From Oligoflexia bacterium (GTDB lineage: Bacteria; Bdellovibrionota; Bacteriovoracia; Bacteriovoracales; Bacteriovoracaceae): 64,000 bases of DNA. Below are positions 25,444 to 34,060 of this stretch, one piece after another. Under the pieces are notes generated by a model. That model was not told where the DNA came from, did not search any database, and saw nothing but the letters and a program-made list of their open reading frames with translations. The stretch covers positions 310,001 through 374,000 of the forward strand of contig JAAEST010000040.1 of the NCBI GenBank assembly GCA_024229115.1, in the 5' to 3' direction. The number at the start of each line of letters is the position of its first letter. Position 1 is the stretch's first letter. Both the position numbers and the translations under genes were made by a program.

Positions 25444-26698
25444 TTCCAATCTCCTCTTTTCTTATGTGATAAACGTTATATGTCTTAATTAATGGAACTA
25501 GCAGTACTAGCCATAAAATCAAGCAAAACACTAACATAAGATCAATCAAGATGGGAGTTTGAAAGTATATTAAAAAGATAGAAATGAAGCCTTTTGACGC
25601 TCTATAAAAGATCATGTCGACAATATATTTAGCACCATACTTTTGCTTTTGGTCGAGAACAAAATATAAGAGCTCTTTTGAGGCACTAAATATTGAATAA
25701 TCCATTCCTTTTAGAAATGCGAAGGTTAATCCAGTTAATAATAATGGCATACCTAACGCCAAGCACCCAAAGATCATGAGACAGAAAGAGACCGGAATAC
25801 TCGCCAAAATCTTACCTTCAGAAAACCGTTTAAAGGCAAATGGAATGATTAAAAATTGAACTAGCAGTGAGAAAGCGTTCACTCCAGAGTAAATCTTTCC
25901 TAAGAACTGGGCCTTATCTCCTGAAGTCGCAAAGCCAGATTCTAATAAGAGATTGAACTTAAAAGAAAAGAGATTGATCACAAATTGAGAAAGGGCCACA
26001 AGAGCGATTATATAGAGAATATATTTCTTAATATTTTTTAAGGATTCAATTGGCCTATCATTCTTATGTTCTTCGCTTTTAGATGTAACCTTCGTTGGGC
26101 TTAATCTTGAAAATAAGAAAGTTGATATAAGGAGAGAAAAAACTCCTACTTGAATAACGACACTTGTTCCCATCTCTTTAACAAAACTTCCAACAAAGAG
26201 ACCTCCAATAATTCCACCAATTGAACCAATAGCACCAAAAGGTCCATAGACAACTTTTGCTAAAGACTCGCTGATTGAAGCATTCAAATAACCCAATGTT
26301 AAATGAACGAGAAGAACAATATAAACTTCCTTAAATATGTAGAGAGGATAGGCAAATTGAAAACTCTCTCCATGTACGAGAAGAGAGAAAATAAAAATTC
26401 CTAGTGCAAATAACAATGACGTTATCACATAGAGGATCCTCACTTTCACTATTTTTTGAAAAAAGTTAAAGGCCGTAATTGAAAAAGAAAGAACGAGAAT
26501 GGAAAGTAACCAAACTTTAGGAGAACTTTTTGCTCCAATATGTTCAATAAATAAAGATTCAATTGGAGACCTTAAAAGTGCATAGCCGAGTAAAAGTATC
26601 AACATATTTAGACTTAAAAGGATGAGATTAGTTTTCTCTTCCCTTGATAAATCAAATATTTGCTGGTTCATTTCATCAATATATCTTCGTATTCCCAT
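25424..26698 (-). CDS. Membrane transporter, distant NTT (ATP/ADP carrier)-like
   Basis: A 424-residue protein with about 11-12 hydrophobic helices. The C-terminal loop MDYSIFSASKELLYFVLD followed by KYGAKYIVDMIFYRASKG has the order of the NTT signature (S-x-x-K-E-x-x-Y-x-x-L, then K-x-K-x-x-I-D, then R-x-x-K). NTT carriers move nucleotides in intracellular bacteria and plastids. Several family residues differ, so a general MFS-like role is possible. The start at 26698 follows AAGG at a good distance; a longer start at 26737 has no ribosome site. It is coupled to the downstream M3 peptidase. Confidence 0.6.
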   Translation of the reverse strand: MGIRRYIDEMNQQIFDLSREEKTNLILLSLNMLILLLGYALLRSPIESLFIEHIGAKSSPKVWLLSILVLSFSITAFNFFQKIVKVRILYVITSLLFALGIFIFSLLVHGESFQFAYPLYIFKEVYIVLLVHLTLGYLNASISESLAKVVYGPFGAIGSIGGIIGGLFVGSFVKEMGTSVVIQVGVFSLLISTFLFSRLSPTKVTSKSEEHKNDRPIESLKNIKKYILYIIALVALSQFVINLFSFKFNLLLESGFATSGDKAQFLGKIYSGVNAFSLLVQFLIIPFAFKRFSEGKILASIPVSFCLMIFGCLALGMPLLLTGLTFAFLKGMDYSIFSASKELLYFVLDQKQKYGAKYIVDMIFYRASKGFISIFLIYFQTPILIDLMLVFCLILWLVLLVPLIKTYNVYHIRKEEIGNEHPSN

Positions 26699-26766
26699 AT
26701 AGACCTTTTCTTGCCCAATACAATATAGAGCTCGCATTTATTATAATGGATAAGATTGGAGTAAGA

Positions 26767-27564
26767 ATGAAAAAAAATAAGTGTTCGGTAGTAATTCCTG
26801 TATATAACGAAGAAGAATGTATTGAAGGCGTTATTCAATCATGGAATCGTCAATTCAAGAAAATTGATATTGAACCACTTTTTATTTGTATTAATGACGG
26901 TTCAAAAGATCGATCAGGAAAAATACTTGATGAACTTGCTAAAGAAATTCCATCTATGATTGTAGTTCATCAAGACAACGCTGGTCATGGTGTGAGTGTG
27001 AGAAGAGGTTATGCTATTGCTGTTGAGCAAGAGGCTGATTACGTCTTCCAAATTGATTCTGACAATCAATTCGCTCCTGCTGACTTTGAAAAACTATGGA
27101 ATCAAAGAGAAGATTCTGATCTCCTTCTTGGAAGAAGACATAATAGAAAAGACCCTGTGACAAGAAAGATTATCAGCTCATTTTTAGCGGATTATATCTT
27201 TAACTTAAGTGGAGTTGAGATACTTGACTGTAATACTCCATTCAGACTTTTTAACAAAAATTTTCTAAAAGAAGTTCTTTATACTGTTCCTGTTGATGCC
27301 TTCACTCCAAATATTATGCTTTCCATTCTTGGAAAGAAAATGGGGCGAAACTTTGATGAAATTCCAGTATCACATTTTGCAAGAAATACTGGGACAAACT
27401 CACTCCTAAGTTGGGGTCTTGTAAAAGCTTGCATCACTGCTTTCAAGCAGCTTTATACTTTCAATTACTCTCTAAGATATCAGTATTTCAACATTGAGAA
27501 TTTTTCTAAACAAAGTTATTCTAAAAGCACTGACGAAAATGTTCGTATAAAAAGTGCTGCTTAA
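26767..27564 (+). CDS. Glycosyltransferase family 2
   Basis: A 265-residue GT-A enzyme: SVVIPVYNEEECIEGVI at the N-terminus, CINDGSKDRS (nucleotide-sugar aspartate), and FQIDSDNQF carrying the DxD-like metal site. There are no obvious C-terminal membrane helices. Relatives transfer sugars from nucleotide donors to polyprenyl phosphate or glycans. The ATG at 26767 follows GGAG by 5 bases; upstream in-frame Met codons lie antisense to the divergent transporter start and lack ribosome sites. Its stop shares a base with the next start, tying it to the flavoprotein gene. Confidence 0.85.
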   Translation: MKKNKCSVVIPVYNEEECIEGVIQSWNRQFKKIDIEPLFICINDGSKDRSGKILDELAKEIPSMIVVHQDNAGHGVSVRRGYAIAVEQEADYVFQIDSDNQFAPADFEKLWNQREDSDLLLGRRHNRKDPVTRKIISSFLADYIFNLSGVEILDCNTPFRLFNKNFLKEVLYTVPVDAFTPNIMLSILGKKMGRNFDEIPVSHFARNTGTNSLLSWGLVKACITAFKQLYTFNYSLRYQYFNIENFSKQSYSKSTDENVRIKSAA

Positions 27565-28916
27565 TGATAAAAAAGAAAATTTTGATTATTGGTGCAGGCC
27601 CTGCAGGAATAGGCTGTGCATTAAGACTACTTGAAAAAGGTTTTCAAGATTTTCTTATTATTGAAAAGAATGACTACGCTGGTGGATTAGCAACAACATT
27701 CACTGATGAAAACGGCTTCCTTTGGGATATTGGTGGCCATGTTCAATTCTCCCATTACAAATATTTTGATGATGCGATGGAGAGATCTCTAGGGAAAGAT
27801 GGTTGGTATCATCATCAAAGAGAATCATGGGTTTGGATCCACGATCGCTTTGTCCCCTATCCATTTCAAAATAATATCCACCGTCTAGATCCAGAGATAG
27901 CACAAGAATGTATGGATACTATTAAAAGTCGTGATCTTACTGCTATCCCTCAGAACTTCAAAGAATGGCTAACTACTCAATTTGGGAAAAAGCTTTGTGA
28001 AATTTTCATGCATCCCTATAACTATAAGGTTTGGGCCTATGATAGCTCTAAACTTCTTCATAACTGGGTAAGCGAAAGAGTTGCACCTATAGATGAGAAA
28101 GTTATTGAAGAAAACCTAAAACTTAAAAGAGATCAAGTTAGTTGGGGTCCTAATGCAACCTTTCAATTTCCTAAGAATGGAGGAACTGGTGCTATTTGGA
28201 AATCTTTGGCCAGTGAAATCCCAAAAGAAAATATTCGCTATAATCAAAAGCTAACAAGTGTCGATTTAAAGAGTAAAGTTATTACGCTTGATAATGGAGA
28301 AAGCCTAGAGTTTGAAAACCTCTTTTCAACCATGCCTCTCGATCAACTCTGTTTTCTTTCAAAAGATATTCCTGATGAATTAAATAAGATGGCCAAGGAC
28401 TTTAAGCATTCAAGTACTCATGTTGTAGGAATTGGTGTGAAAGGAAAACTCAGTCCAGAACTAAAATCAAAATGTTGGATGTATTTTCCAGAAGATAATT
28501 GTCCATTCTATCGAACCACTGTTTTCAGTAACTATAGTCCAAATAATGTTCCTTCATCTGAATACTATTCCCTTATGACTGAAACATCCTCTTCTTCAGA
28601 TAAAATAGTGAATACTGAAAAACTTGTGGAAGAGACTATTCAAGGATTAAAAAATACGAAACTCATTCCTGAAGATGCTCATATCGTAAGTCAATTTTAT
28701 TACTCTACTGAATACGGATACCCTACTCCCTTTCTTAAAAGAGATGAATACTTAAAAGAAATTATTCCTTTTTTAGAAAAACATAGTGTCTTTAGTCGCG
28801 GACGTTTTGGTGCATGGAAATATGAAATTAGTAATCAAGACCACACTTTCATGCAAGGAGTTGAATGGTCTAATTTTATTTTAGATGGTGTAAAAGAGGA
28901 GACTTTCTCAATATGA
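27564..28916 (+). CDS. FAD-dependent oxidoreductase, UDP-galactopyranose-mutase/protoporphyrinogen-oxidase-like
   Basis: A 450-residue flavoprotein with an N-terminal Rossmann loop IIGAGPAGIGCALRL, a second FAD contact GGLATTF, and WDIGGHVQFSH as in UDP-galactopyranose mutase relatives. PYNYKVWAYDSSKL and ISNQDHTFMQGVEW (C-terminal FAD contact) complete the pattern. Between two glycosyltransferase-type genes with overlapping starts and stops, it most likely alters a sugar nucleotide or sugar lipid; the reaction is not established. A four-base ATGA overlap couples it to the following membrane glycosyltransferase. Confidence 0.75.
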   Translation: MIKKKILIIGAGPAGIGCALRLLEKGFQDFLIIEKNDYAGGLATTFTDENGFLWDIGGHVQFSHYKYFDDAMERSLGKDGWYHHQRESWVWIHDRFVPYPFQNNIHRLDPEIAQECMDTIKSRDLTAIPQNFKEWLTTQFGKKLCEIFMHPYNYKVWAYDSSKLLHNWVSERVAPIDEKVIEENLKLKRDQVSWGPNATFQFPKNGGTGAIWKSLASEIPKENIRYNQKLTSVDLKSKVITLDNGESLEFENLFSTMPLDQLCFLSKDIPDELNKMAKDFKHSSTHVVGIGVKGKLSPELKSKCWMYFPEDNCPFYRTTVFSNYSPNNVPSSEYYSLMTETSSSSDKIVNTEKLVEETIQGLKNTKLIPEDAHIVSQFYYSTEYGYPTPFLKRDEYLKEIIPFLEKHSVFSRGRFGAWKYEISNQDHTFMQGVEWSNFILDGVKEETFSI

Positions 28917-30673
28917 TGAATCAAAGAAGTTACTCATTCGGCCATTGGTTTCTACTCTTACTCATTATCATTCCCGGGATTATTCTACGATTCTATGATC
29001 TCGACGTAAGAGCTCTCCATCACGACGAGTCTCTTCATGGATATTATAGTTATCTCTTCTTTAAAGATCCTGATAATCACTTCTATAAGTACAATCCACT
29101 TTTACATGGACCACTTCTTTATCATACGCTTCCATTTTTCTATTGGCTTTTTGATGTTTCGAAGTTTGTGATGAGAATGCCGGTAGCATTAATTTCATCG
29201 ATATTATTATTTACACCTGTTTTCTTTAGGGACAAGCTTAAGTTTTCAACGGTGATTATTGTTACAAGTCTACTGGCTTTTTCTCCCAGTATTCTTTATT
29301 GGTCCAGATTTATCAGGCACGATTTCTTTGTAATTCTAGGACTGGTTATTATTCTTATTGGTTACTTTGCTCAACCACCATTCTGGAAAGCTCCTCTCAT
29401 TGGCCTTGGTTCTGCTATACATTTTTGTACTAAAGAGAACTTCTTTGTACATTTTGCCTTGTTAATTGGATTTATTATTTTTGAGCATGGTTTTAAATAC
29501 TTCTTTAAACCGACTCATGAATCGATTCTAGAAAAAACCGTTGATTACATCATTAAAAATATTCCTGCCTTTATAATAGGAATCGTTATATTTTCACTTA
29601 TTTCAACTTATTTCTACACTTATGGATTTCAATATTGGGATGGCGTTATTGATGCCACATATAGAAAAAGTATTATCTATTGGTTCAATCAACATCAAAC
29701 AGAGAGGATTGGAGGACCATTTTCCTATCTCTTTATTCTCTTAACAGTTTACGATAGCTGGCTTCTAGTCTTTCTCTTTGTCCATCTCGTTCTTTTCTAT
29801 CGTTCTCAAAACTGGCTGATTAATACTGGCTTCTTGATGACTTTTCTTTTGAGTTTTATTGCTTACTTTATGTTTGAAAAACAAATGTTTCTCTACCCTT
29901 TTTTAAAGGATATTCTCAAGGTTAAAACTCACTTAGATTTTTGGATATACTTTCCGCTTATTTATCATGCCGTTGCAGTGACTGCTCATTTCTTAAAAAA
30001 TGAACAATACTCTCTTGCAGTAAGTGGTTATCTCTTCTTTGCCACTTTCTTTACTTATAGCTACCTTGGAGAAAAAGTACCATGGCTGGGTCTCTATCCT
30101 CTCATCATTGGAGTCTTCTTTTTCTCATTGCATTTTACAAAAGAACTTTCCTTTCATTGGGGAATCTTCTTTATTCCAATACTCTTTTTTAATATTTATA
30201 AGACCTATGTGGTGAATTTTAAATATCCTGGAGATAAGAAATTTGCCATTACTCAGGTTCAAACAAGTCCGGAGTTTGAAAACAAAGCACTGGAGCTTCA
30301 AAAAATTTCGGAGCAAACTCCCGAAGGATTGAAACCTCGTATTCTTGCCCTCGGCTCTAATGTTTGGCCTCTCGCTTATTACTTTAGAGACATGCCAGAT
30401 TTTGTTTATAATCAATCTAATCGCAACTTTAAAAGTTTTGATTTTATTTTCTTAGATCAGATTAACTTAAAAGAAGTTGAGGATATTGAGAAATTTGAAA
30501 AAACTCGTATTTCAATGAGACATTGGTGGGTTCCCGATCAAAGAAAGATCACCTGGTCTGGGTACTTCAAGGCCGTCTTAACTCTTGAACCTTGGAATAA
30601 CCCAGGGACAAAGTGGTCATACCTGTTAAAAAAGAAACCTGAAATATTAATGGATCCTATAACTACTGAATAG
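28913..30673 (+). CDS. Agl23/GT39-like membrane glycosyltransferase
   Basis: A 586-residue membrane protein with 10-12 helices and a C-terminal soluble part from about residue 440. The first periplasmic loop holds LDVRALHHDESLHG (acidic DE as in the PMT/GT39 family) and YNPLLHGPLLYH; FSPSILYWSRFIRHDFF follows. This matches the family called flippase activity-associated protein Agl23. Such enzymes use polyprenyl-phosphate sugars outside the inner membrane. It closes the GT2-flavoprotein-GT39 unit and overlaps the convergent exported-protein gene by 11 bases. A Dpm1-like gene at 37851 could make its lipid donor. Confidence 0.75.
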   Translation: MMNQRSYSFGHWFLLLLIIIPGIILRFYDLDVRALHHDESLHGYYSYLFFKDPDNHFYKYNPLLHGPLLYHTLPFFYWLFDVSKFVMRMPVALISSILLFTPVFFRDKLKFSTVIIVTSLLAFSPSILYWSRFIRHDFFVILGLVIILIGYFAQPPFWKAPLIGLGSAIHFCTKENFFVHFALLIGFIIFEHGFKYFFKPTHESILEKTVDYIIKNIPAFIIGIVIFSLISTYFYTYGFQYWDGVIDATYRKSIIYWFNQHQTERIGGPFSYLFILLTVYDSWLLVFLFVHLVLFYRSQNWLINTGFLMTFLLSFIAYFMFEKQMFLYPFLKDILKVKTHLDFWIYFPLIYHAVAVTAHFLKNEQYSLAVSGYLFFATFFTYSYLGEKVPWLGLYPLIIGVFFFSLHFTKELSFHWGIFFIPILFFNIYKTYVVNFKYPGDKKFAITQVQTSPEFENKALELQKISEQTPEGLKPRILALGSNVWPLAYYFRDMPDFVYNQSNRNFKSFDFIFLDQINLKEVEDIEKFEKTRISMRHWWVPDQRKITWSGYFKAVLTLEPWNNPGTKWSYLLKKKPEILMDPITTE

Positions 30674-31376
30674 AAATGAAGTAATCGTACTTAATATTTC
30701 CTTGGGTTTGATTTTTACCAACCCCTTTATTGATATCAAGATTAGTCGAAGAGTTATCAAGATTCTCAACAACCTGACCTATATTTAACTCTCGCCCCTT
30801 ACTAACTGAAACATTCGTAGATATTTCATTACCTTTTTGATCTGTTGAAAAAACATCTAACTGATAATTACTTGCTCCGGCACGATGACAAACTATTTCA
30901 ACTCTATTGCCATTCACGGTGATTGATCCTTTAAGCCCTTCAGTTAAGACAAGTCTTGAGATTCTTTCATTACTATTATTTGAAATTGTTTTAGAAGCTT
31001 GAGAGTTTCGACCTAATTGAAAGTTATCTGTTTCGCTTTGACCTTTTCCTATTCGTCTTAACTTCATATTACATTGCCCACGAACGAGCTTCTTTGTAAT
31101 CACAGCACCATTTGTATTTCCAGCATACTGGCGAATAATTTTAAAGCGACGACTTATCCACTTTCTAAACAACTCTTCCCTTGAACTATCTACATTCATT
31201 TCAATACAGTTCAGGCTTTCTCTAAGGTAGATCTTGTCTGTAGGAGCAGTGATCGCACTCACATGTCCCTTAACCTGTCGTATTGACACATTTCTCTCAA
31301 AACAAAAGCCTTTTAGACCATTCGCATAGGCCAAAGAGCTGATCCAAATCATAGACAATAAACATAATAATTTCAT
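30663..31376 (-). CDS. Exported protein of unknown function
   Basis: A 237-residue protein with a signal peptide ending near LAYANG, four or five cysteines, a basic middle (KWISRRFKIIR) and an Asn/Ser-rich C-terminal half. No family recognised. The ATG at 31376 gives a normal signal peptide; a TTG four codons upstream is an alternative and neither has a strong ribosome site. It is transcribed divergently from the iron transporter genes, sharing an ~97-base promoter region with fbpA. Confidence 0.6.
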   Translation of the reverse strand: MKLLCLLSMIWISSLAYANGLKGFCFERNVSIRQVKGHVSAITAPTDKIYLRESLNCIEMNVDSSREELFRKWISRRFKIIRQYAGNTNGAVITKKLVRGQCNMKLRRIGKGQSETDNFQLGRNSQASKTISNNSNERISRLVLTEGLKGSITVNGNRVEIVCHRAGASNYQLDVFSTDQKGNEISTNVSVSKGRELNIGQVVENLDNSSTNLDINKGVGKNQTQGNIKYDYFISIQ

Positions 31377-31412
31377 AAACTTAACCAAATGTTTGATAAC
31401 TAAAACAAAGTT

Positions 31413-31441
31413 TTGACGTTTTAAACCCTAGGGGTTAAAAA
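31413..31441 (+). promoter_or_regulatory. Predicted fbpA promoter with overlapping operator palindrome
   Basis: TTGACG (31413-31418) and TAAAAA (31436-31441) are 17 bases apart and form a reasonable promoter upstream of the iron-binding protein gene. The spacer is filled by TTAAACCCTAGGGGTTAA (31421-31438), an 18-base palindrome with one mismatched pair. A dimeric repressor bound there would block RNA polymerase. The DtxR-family repressor gene at 35040-35597 is the obvious candidate; that link is inference. Confidence 0.55.
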
Positions 31442-31473
31442 AAGAAAAAATCAAACAACAAGGTAATCATATC

Positions 31474-32460
31474 ATGAAAACAATTTTAATCATTTCTATG
31501 CTCATCATGGCCCAAAATATTCTTGCCGAAGACCTTATGGTTTACACTTCAAGAAAGGAGCACTTAGTAAAAGATATCTTTAAGCAATATCAAAAAGAAA
31601 CTGGTGTAAAAGTAAATTACAGAACAGGTAAAGCAGGTGCTTTAATTCAAACTATTAAAGGTGAAGGTGCAAAATCTAATGCCGATATCTTCATGACAGT
31701 TGATGCTGGAAATCTTTGGTATGCTTCAACTCAAGGTATTCTTGAGCCAACCAGAAGCGCTATTCTTGAAAAGAATATTCCAAGTCACCTAAGAGATTTA
31801 GATAACCAATGGTTTGGGCTTTCAGTGAGAGCAAGAACAATTGCTTACAACCCAAAGAAAGTAAAAGAAGGTGAACTAATTTCTTATGAAGACCTAGCTA
31901 CAGCAAAATGGAAAGGAAGACTTTGCTTAAGAACTTCTAAGAAAGTTTACAACCAATCTCTTGTTGCCATGCTGATCGATCAACATGGATATACGAGAAC
32001 TCTCGAGATTATCAAAGGTTGGGTCAATAACAACGTTGAAATCTTTAGCAACGATACTGCTGTTCTTAAAGCAGTGGCTAAGGGACAATGTGCCGTTGGT
32101 ATTGTTAATACTTACTACTATGGAAGATTAGTTAAGAAAGATCCAAAACTTCCATTAAAACTTTTCTGGCCGAACCAAGAATCTTACGGAGTTCATATTA
32201 ATGTTAGTGGTGCTGGAATTGTAAAGACGAGTAAGAATAAAGAAGCTGCTAAGAAGTTTCTTGAATGGCTAGCTTCTAAAAATGCTCAAAGAAGTTTTGC
32301 TCAAGTGAATATGGAATATCCAATTATGGAAAACCTACCTCAAAACAATGTAGTAAAAAAATGGGGAGAATTTAAGGCCAATACAAAGTTCAATCTTTCA
32401 AGAGCTGGAATTCTTCAAAAAGATGCTGTTAAATTAATGTACGAGGCAAAATATAAGTAA
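31474..32460 (+). CDS. Ferric iron ABC transporter, substrate-binding protein
   Basis: A 328-residue periplasmic protein with an 18-residue signal peptide ending before EDLMVYTSRKE. It matches the FbpA/FutA family: VYTSRKEHLVKDIF at the N-terminus, DIFMTVDAGNLWYA, and NTYYYGRL carrying the iron-binding tyrosines near residue 212. It binds Fe3+ in the periplasm and delivers it to the permease. It is the first gene of the fbp transcript; the permease frame opens right at its stop. Confidence 0.9.
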   Translation: MKTILIISMLIMAQNILAEDLMVYTSRKEHLVKDIFKQYQKETGVKVNYRTGKAGALIQTIKGEGAKSNADIFMTVDAGNLWYASTQGILEPTRSAILEKNIPSHLRDLDNQWFGLSVRARTIAYNPKKVKEGELISYEDLATAKWKGRLCLRTSKKVYNQSLVAMLIDQHGYTRTLEIIKGWVNNNVEIFSNDTAVLKAVAKGQCAVGIVNTYYYGRLVKKDPKLPLKLFWPNQESYGVHINVSGAGIVKTSKNKEAAKKFLEWLASKNAQRSFAQVNMEYPIMENLPQNNVVKKWGEFKANTKFNLSRAGILQKDAVKLMYEAKYK

Positions 32461-32563
32461 GAATCATTTTAAAGATAAAATTTTTAAGGCCAGGGCTTTC
32501 TATATTGCTCTGGCTTTTTTTACATTAGGGCCCTTAGTTATTTTATTAACTCAGAGCATTTCT

Positions 32564-34060
32564 ATGCCTACAGAGGATCAATCTTCTTGGCAGTTTATCT
32601 TTCAATCAGTGGTTCCTGACCTCTTTCAAAATACATTAAAACTCTTTATTTTTACGATTCTTAATACATTTCTCTTAGGTACGACGTCCGCTTTTTTTAT
32701 TTCATTTACTGATATCCCGCTAAAAAAATATTTTCAATATCTCCTTTTAACTGGTCTTTCTATTCCACTCTACGTCTTTGCATTTATCTATGTAGGAATG
32801 TTTGAATTTTCTGGACCATTTATGAGCTTCTTTCGCGAAACTCTAGGAATAAACCTTCACCAATATATCAATATCAAAGATTCCTATTGGGTATCTCTTG
32901 TTATTTCTTTTGGCCTATTTCCTTACGTCTATATTTTTACGAAAAATGCCTTTGATAATGTGGGAGAGCAGATGATCTTTGCTTCTCGAAGTCTAGGCTA
33001 TTCGCCAATGAAAACTTTTCTTAAACTTATTCTTCCATATTCAAAGCCATGGATCTTTAGTTCATTAATACTTGTTTGTATGGAAACTCTTGCAGACTTT
33101 GGAGCCGTGAGCGTTTTTAACTATGATACTTTTACAACGGCTATTTATACTTCTTGGATGGCGCTCTTTTCTCTTTCCAGTGCTGCGAGACTAAGTCTAT
33201 TCTTAGTAGTGATGGCCCTACTGTTATTTTTCATTGATTCGAAATTTAATAAGAAAGGGACACACCATCAAAGGTCCGCTAAAAAATTAAAATCTCCATT
33301 ATTCAAACTGACAACAACTCAAAAAGTATTGGCCCTCTTCATTGTCGGAGGAATTACTTTCTTTAGCTTCTTTCTCCCTATTACCCAACTCGCATTTTGG
33401 TTTTTAGAAGGCTTTAAAGAAGAATGGGGTGAGCATTATTATTCGCTTATTTTCTCTACCTTTAAAATTGGACTGATCGCGAGTCTTGCCATTGTTATTC
33501 TGGCTTTTCTTATGTCCTATCTCAAAAATTATCTCCCGAATAAGTTTAATAATAGAGTCAATTTACTTTCTCTATTAGGTTATGCCTTACCTGGAAGTAT
33601 TATTGCCGTTGCCGTCTTTCTTTACTTTAGATTTTTTGGAGACCATCTTCCCATCTTTCAAACGGGAACATTGGCTGTATTGATTCTAGGACTTCTCATT
33701 CGCTTTCTCTCAGTGGGATTTAGAAGTTTAGACAATCATATTGGAGCGATCAATCCGAACTTAGAGAAGGCTTCTAAAAGCTTAGGACATGGTTTTTTAG
33801 GAACGCTTAAGAGAATCTTCTTACCTTTAAGCTCAAAGGCGGCTCTTATTGGAATAGTCTTAGTCTTTATCGAAGTTATTAAAGAAATGCCTATGACTTT
33901 GATGTTAAGGCCTCAAATGGAAAATACTCTGGCCATTAAAATATTCGAGTTAACAAGCGAGGGAGAATGGGAAAGAGCGAGTATTTCCTCTGTTTTTCTT
34001 GTTTGTTTAGGCCTTATATCCGTTTACGTGGTGAATAAACTTAGTGTAGAAAAGAATTGA
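32564..34060 (+). CDS. Ferric iron ABC transporter permease (FbpB-like), N-terminus uncertain
   Basis: A 498-residue permease from this ATG, with two repeated permease halves as in FbpB; EAA-loop regions lie near ASRSLGYSPMKTFLKLILP and KASKSLGHGFLGTLKRIFLP. The frame is open upstream to 32438, and residues encoded at 32486-32563 form an excellent first membrane helix (ALAFFTLGPLVILLTQS). No ATG, GTG or TTG exists there, so the true start is probably non-standard, for example ATT at 32480. The called ATG lacks a ribosome site and would drop helix 1. It ends in a TGATG overlap with the ATPase gene. Confidence 0.85.
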   Translation: MPTEDQSSWQFIFQSVVPDLFQNTLKLFIFTILNTFLLGTTSAFFISFTDIPLKKYFQYLLLTGLSIPLYVFAFIYVGMFEFSGPFMSFFRETLGINLHQYINIKDSYWVSLVISFGLFPYVYIFTKNAFDNVGEQMIFASRSLGYSPMKTFLKLILPYSKPWIFSSLILVCMETLADFGAVSVFNYDTFTTAIYTSWMALFSLSSAARLSLFLVVMALLLFFIDSKFNKKGTHHQRSAKKLKSPLFKLTTTQKVLALFIVGGITFFSFFLPITQLAFWFLEGFKEEWGEHYYSLIFSTFKIGLIASLAIVILAFLMSYLKNYLPNKFNNRVNLLSLLGYALPGSIIAVAVFLYFRFFGDHLPIFQTGTLAVLILGLLIRFLSVGFRSLDNHIGAINPNLEKASKSLGHGFLGTLKRIFLPLSSKAALIGIVLVFIEVIKEMPMTLMLRPQMENTLAIKIFELTSEGEWERASISSVFLVCLGLISVYVVNKLSVEKN

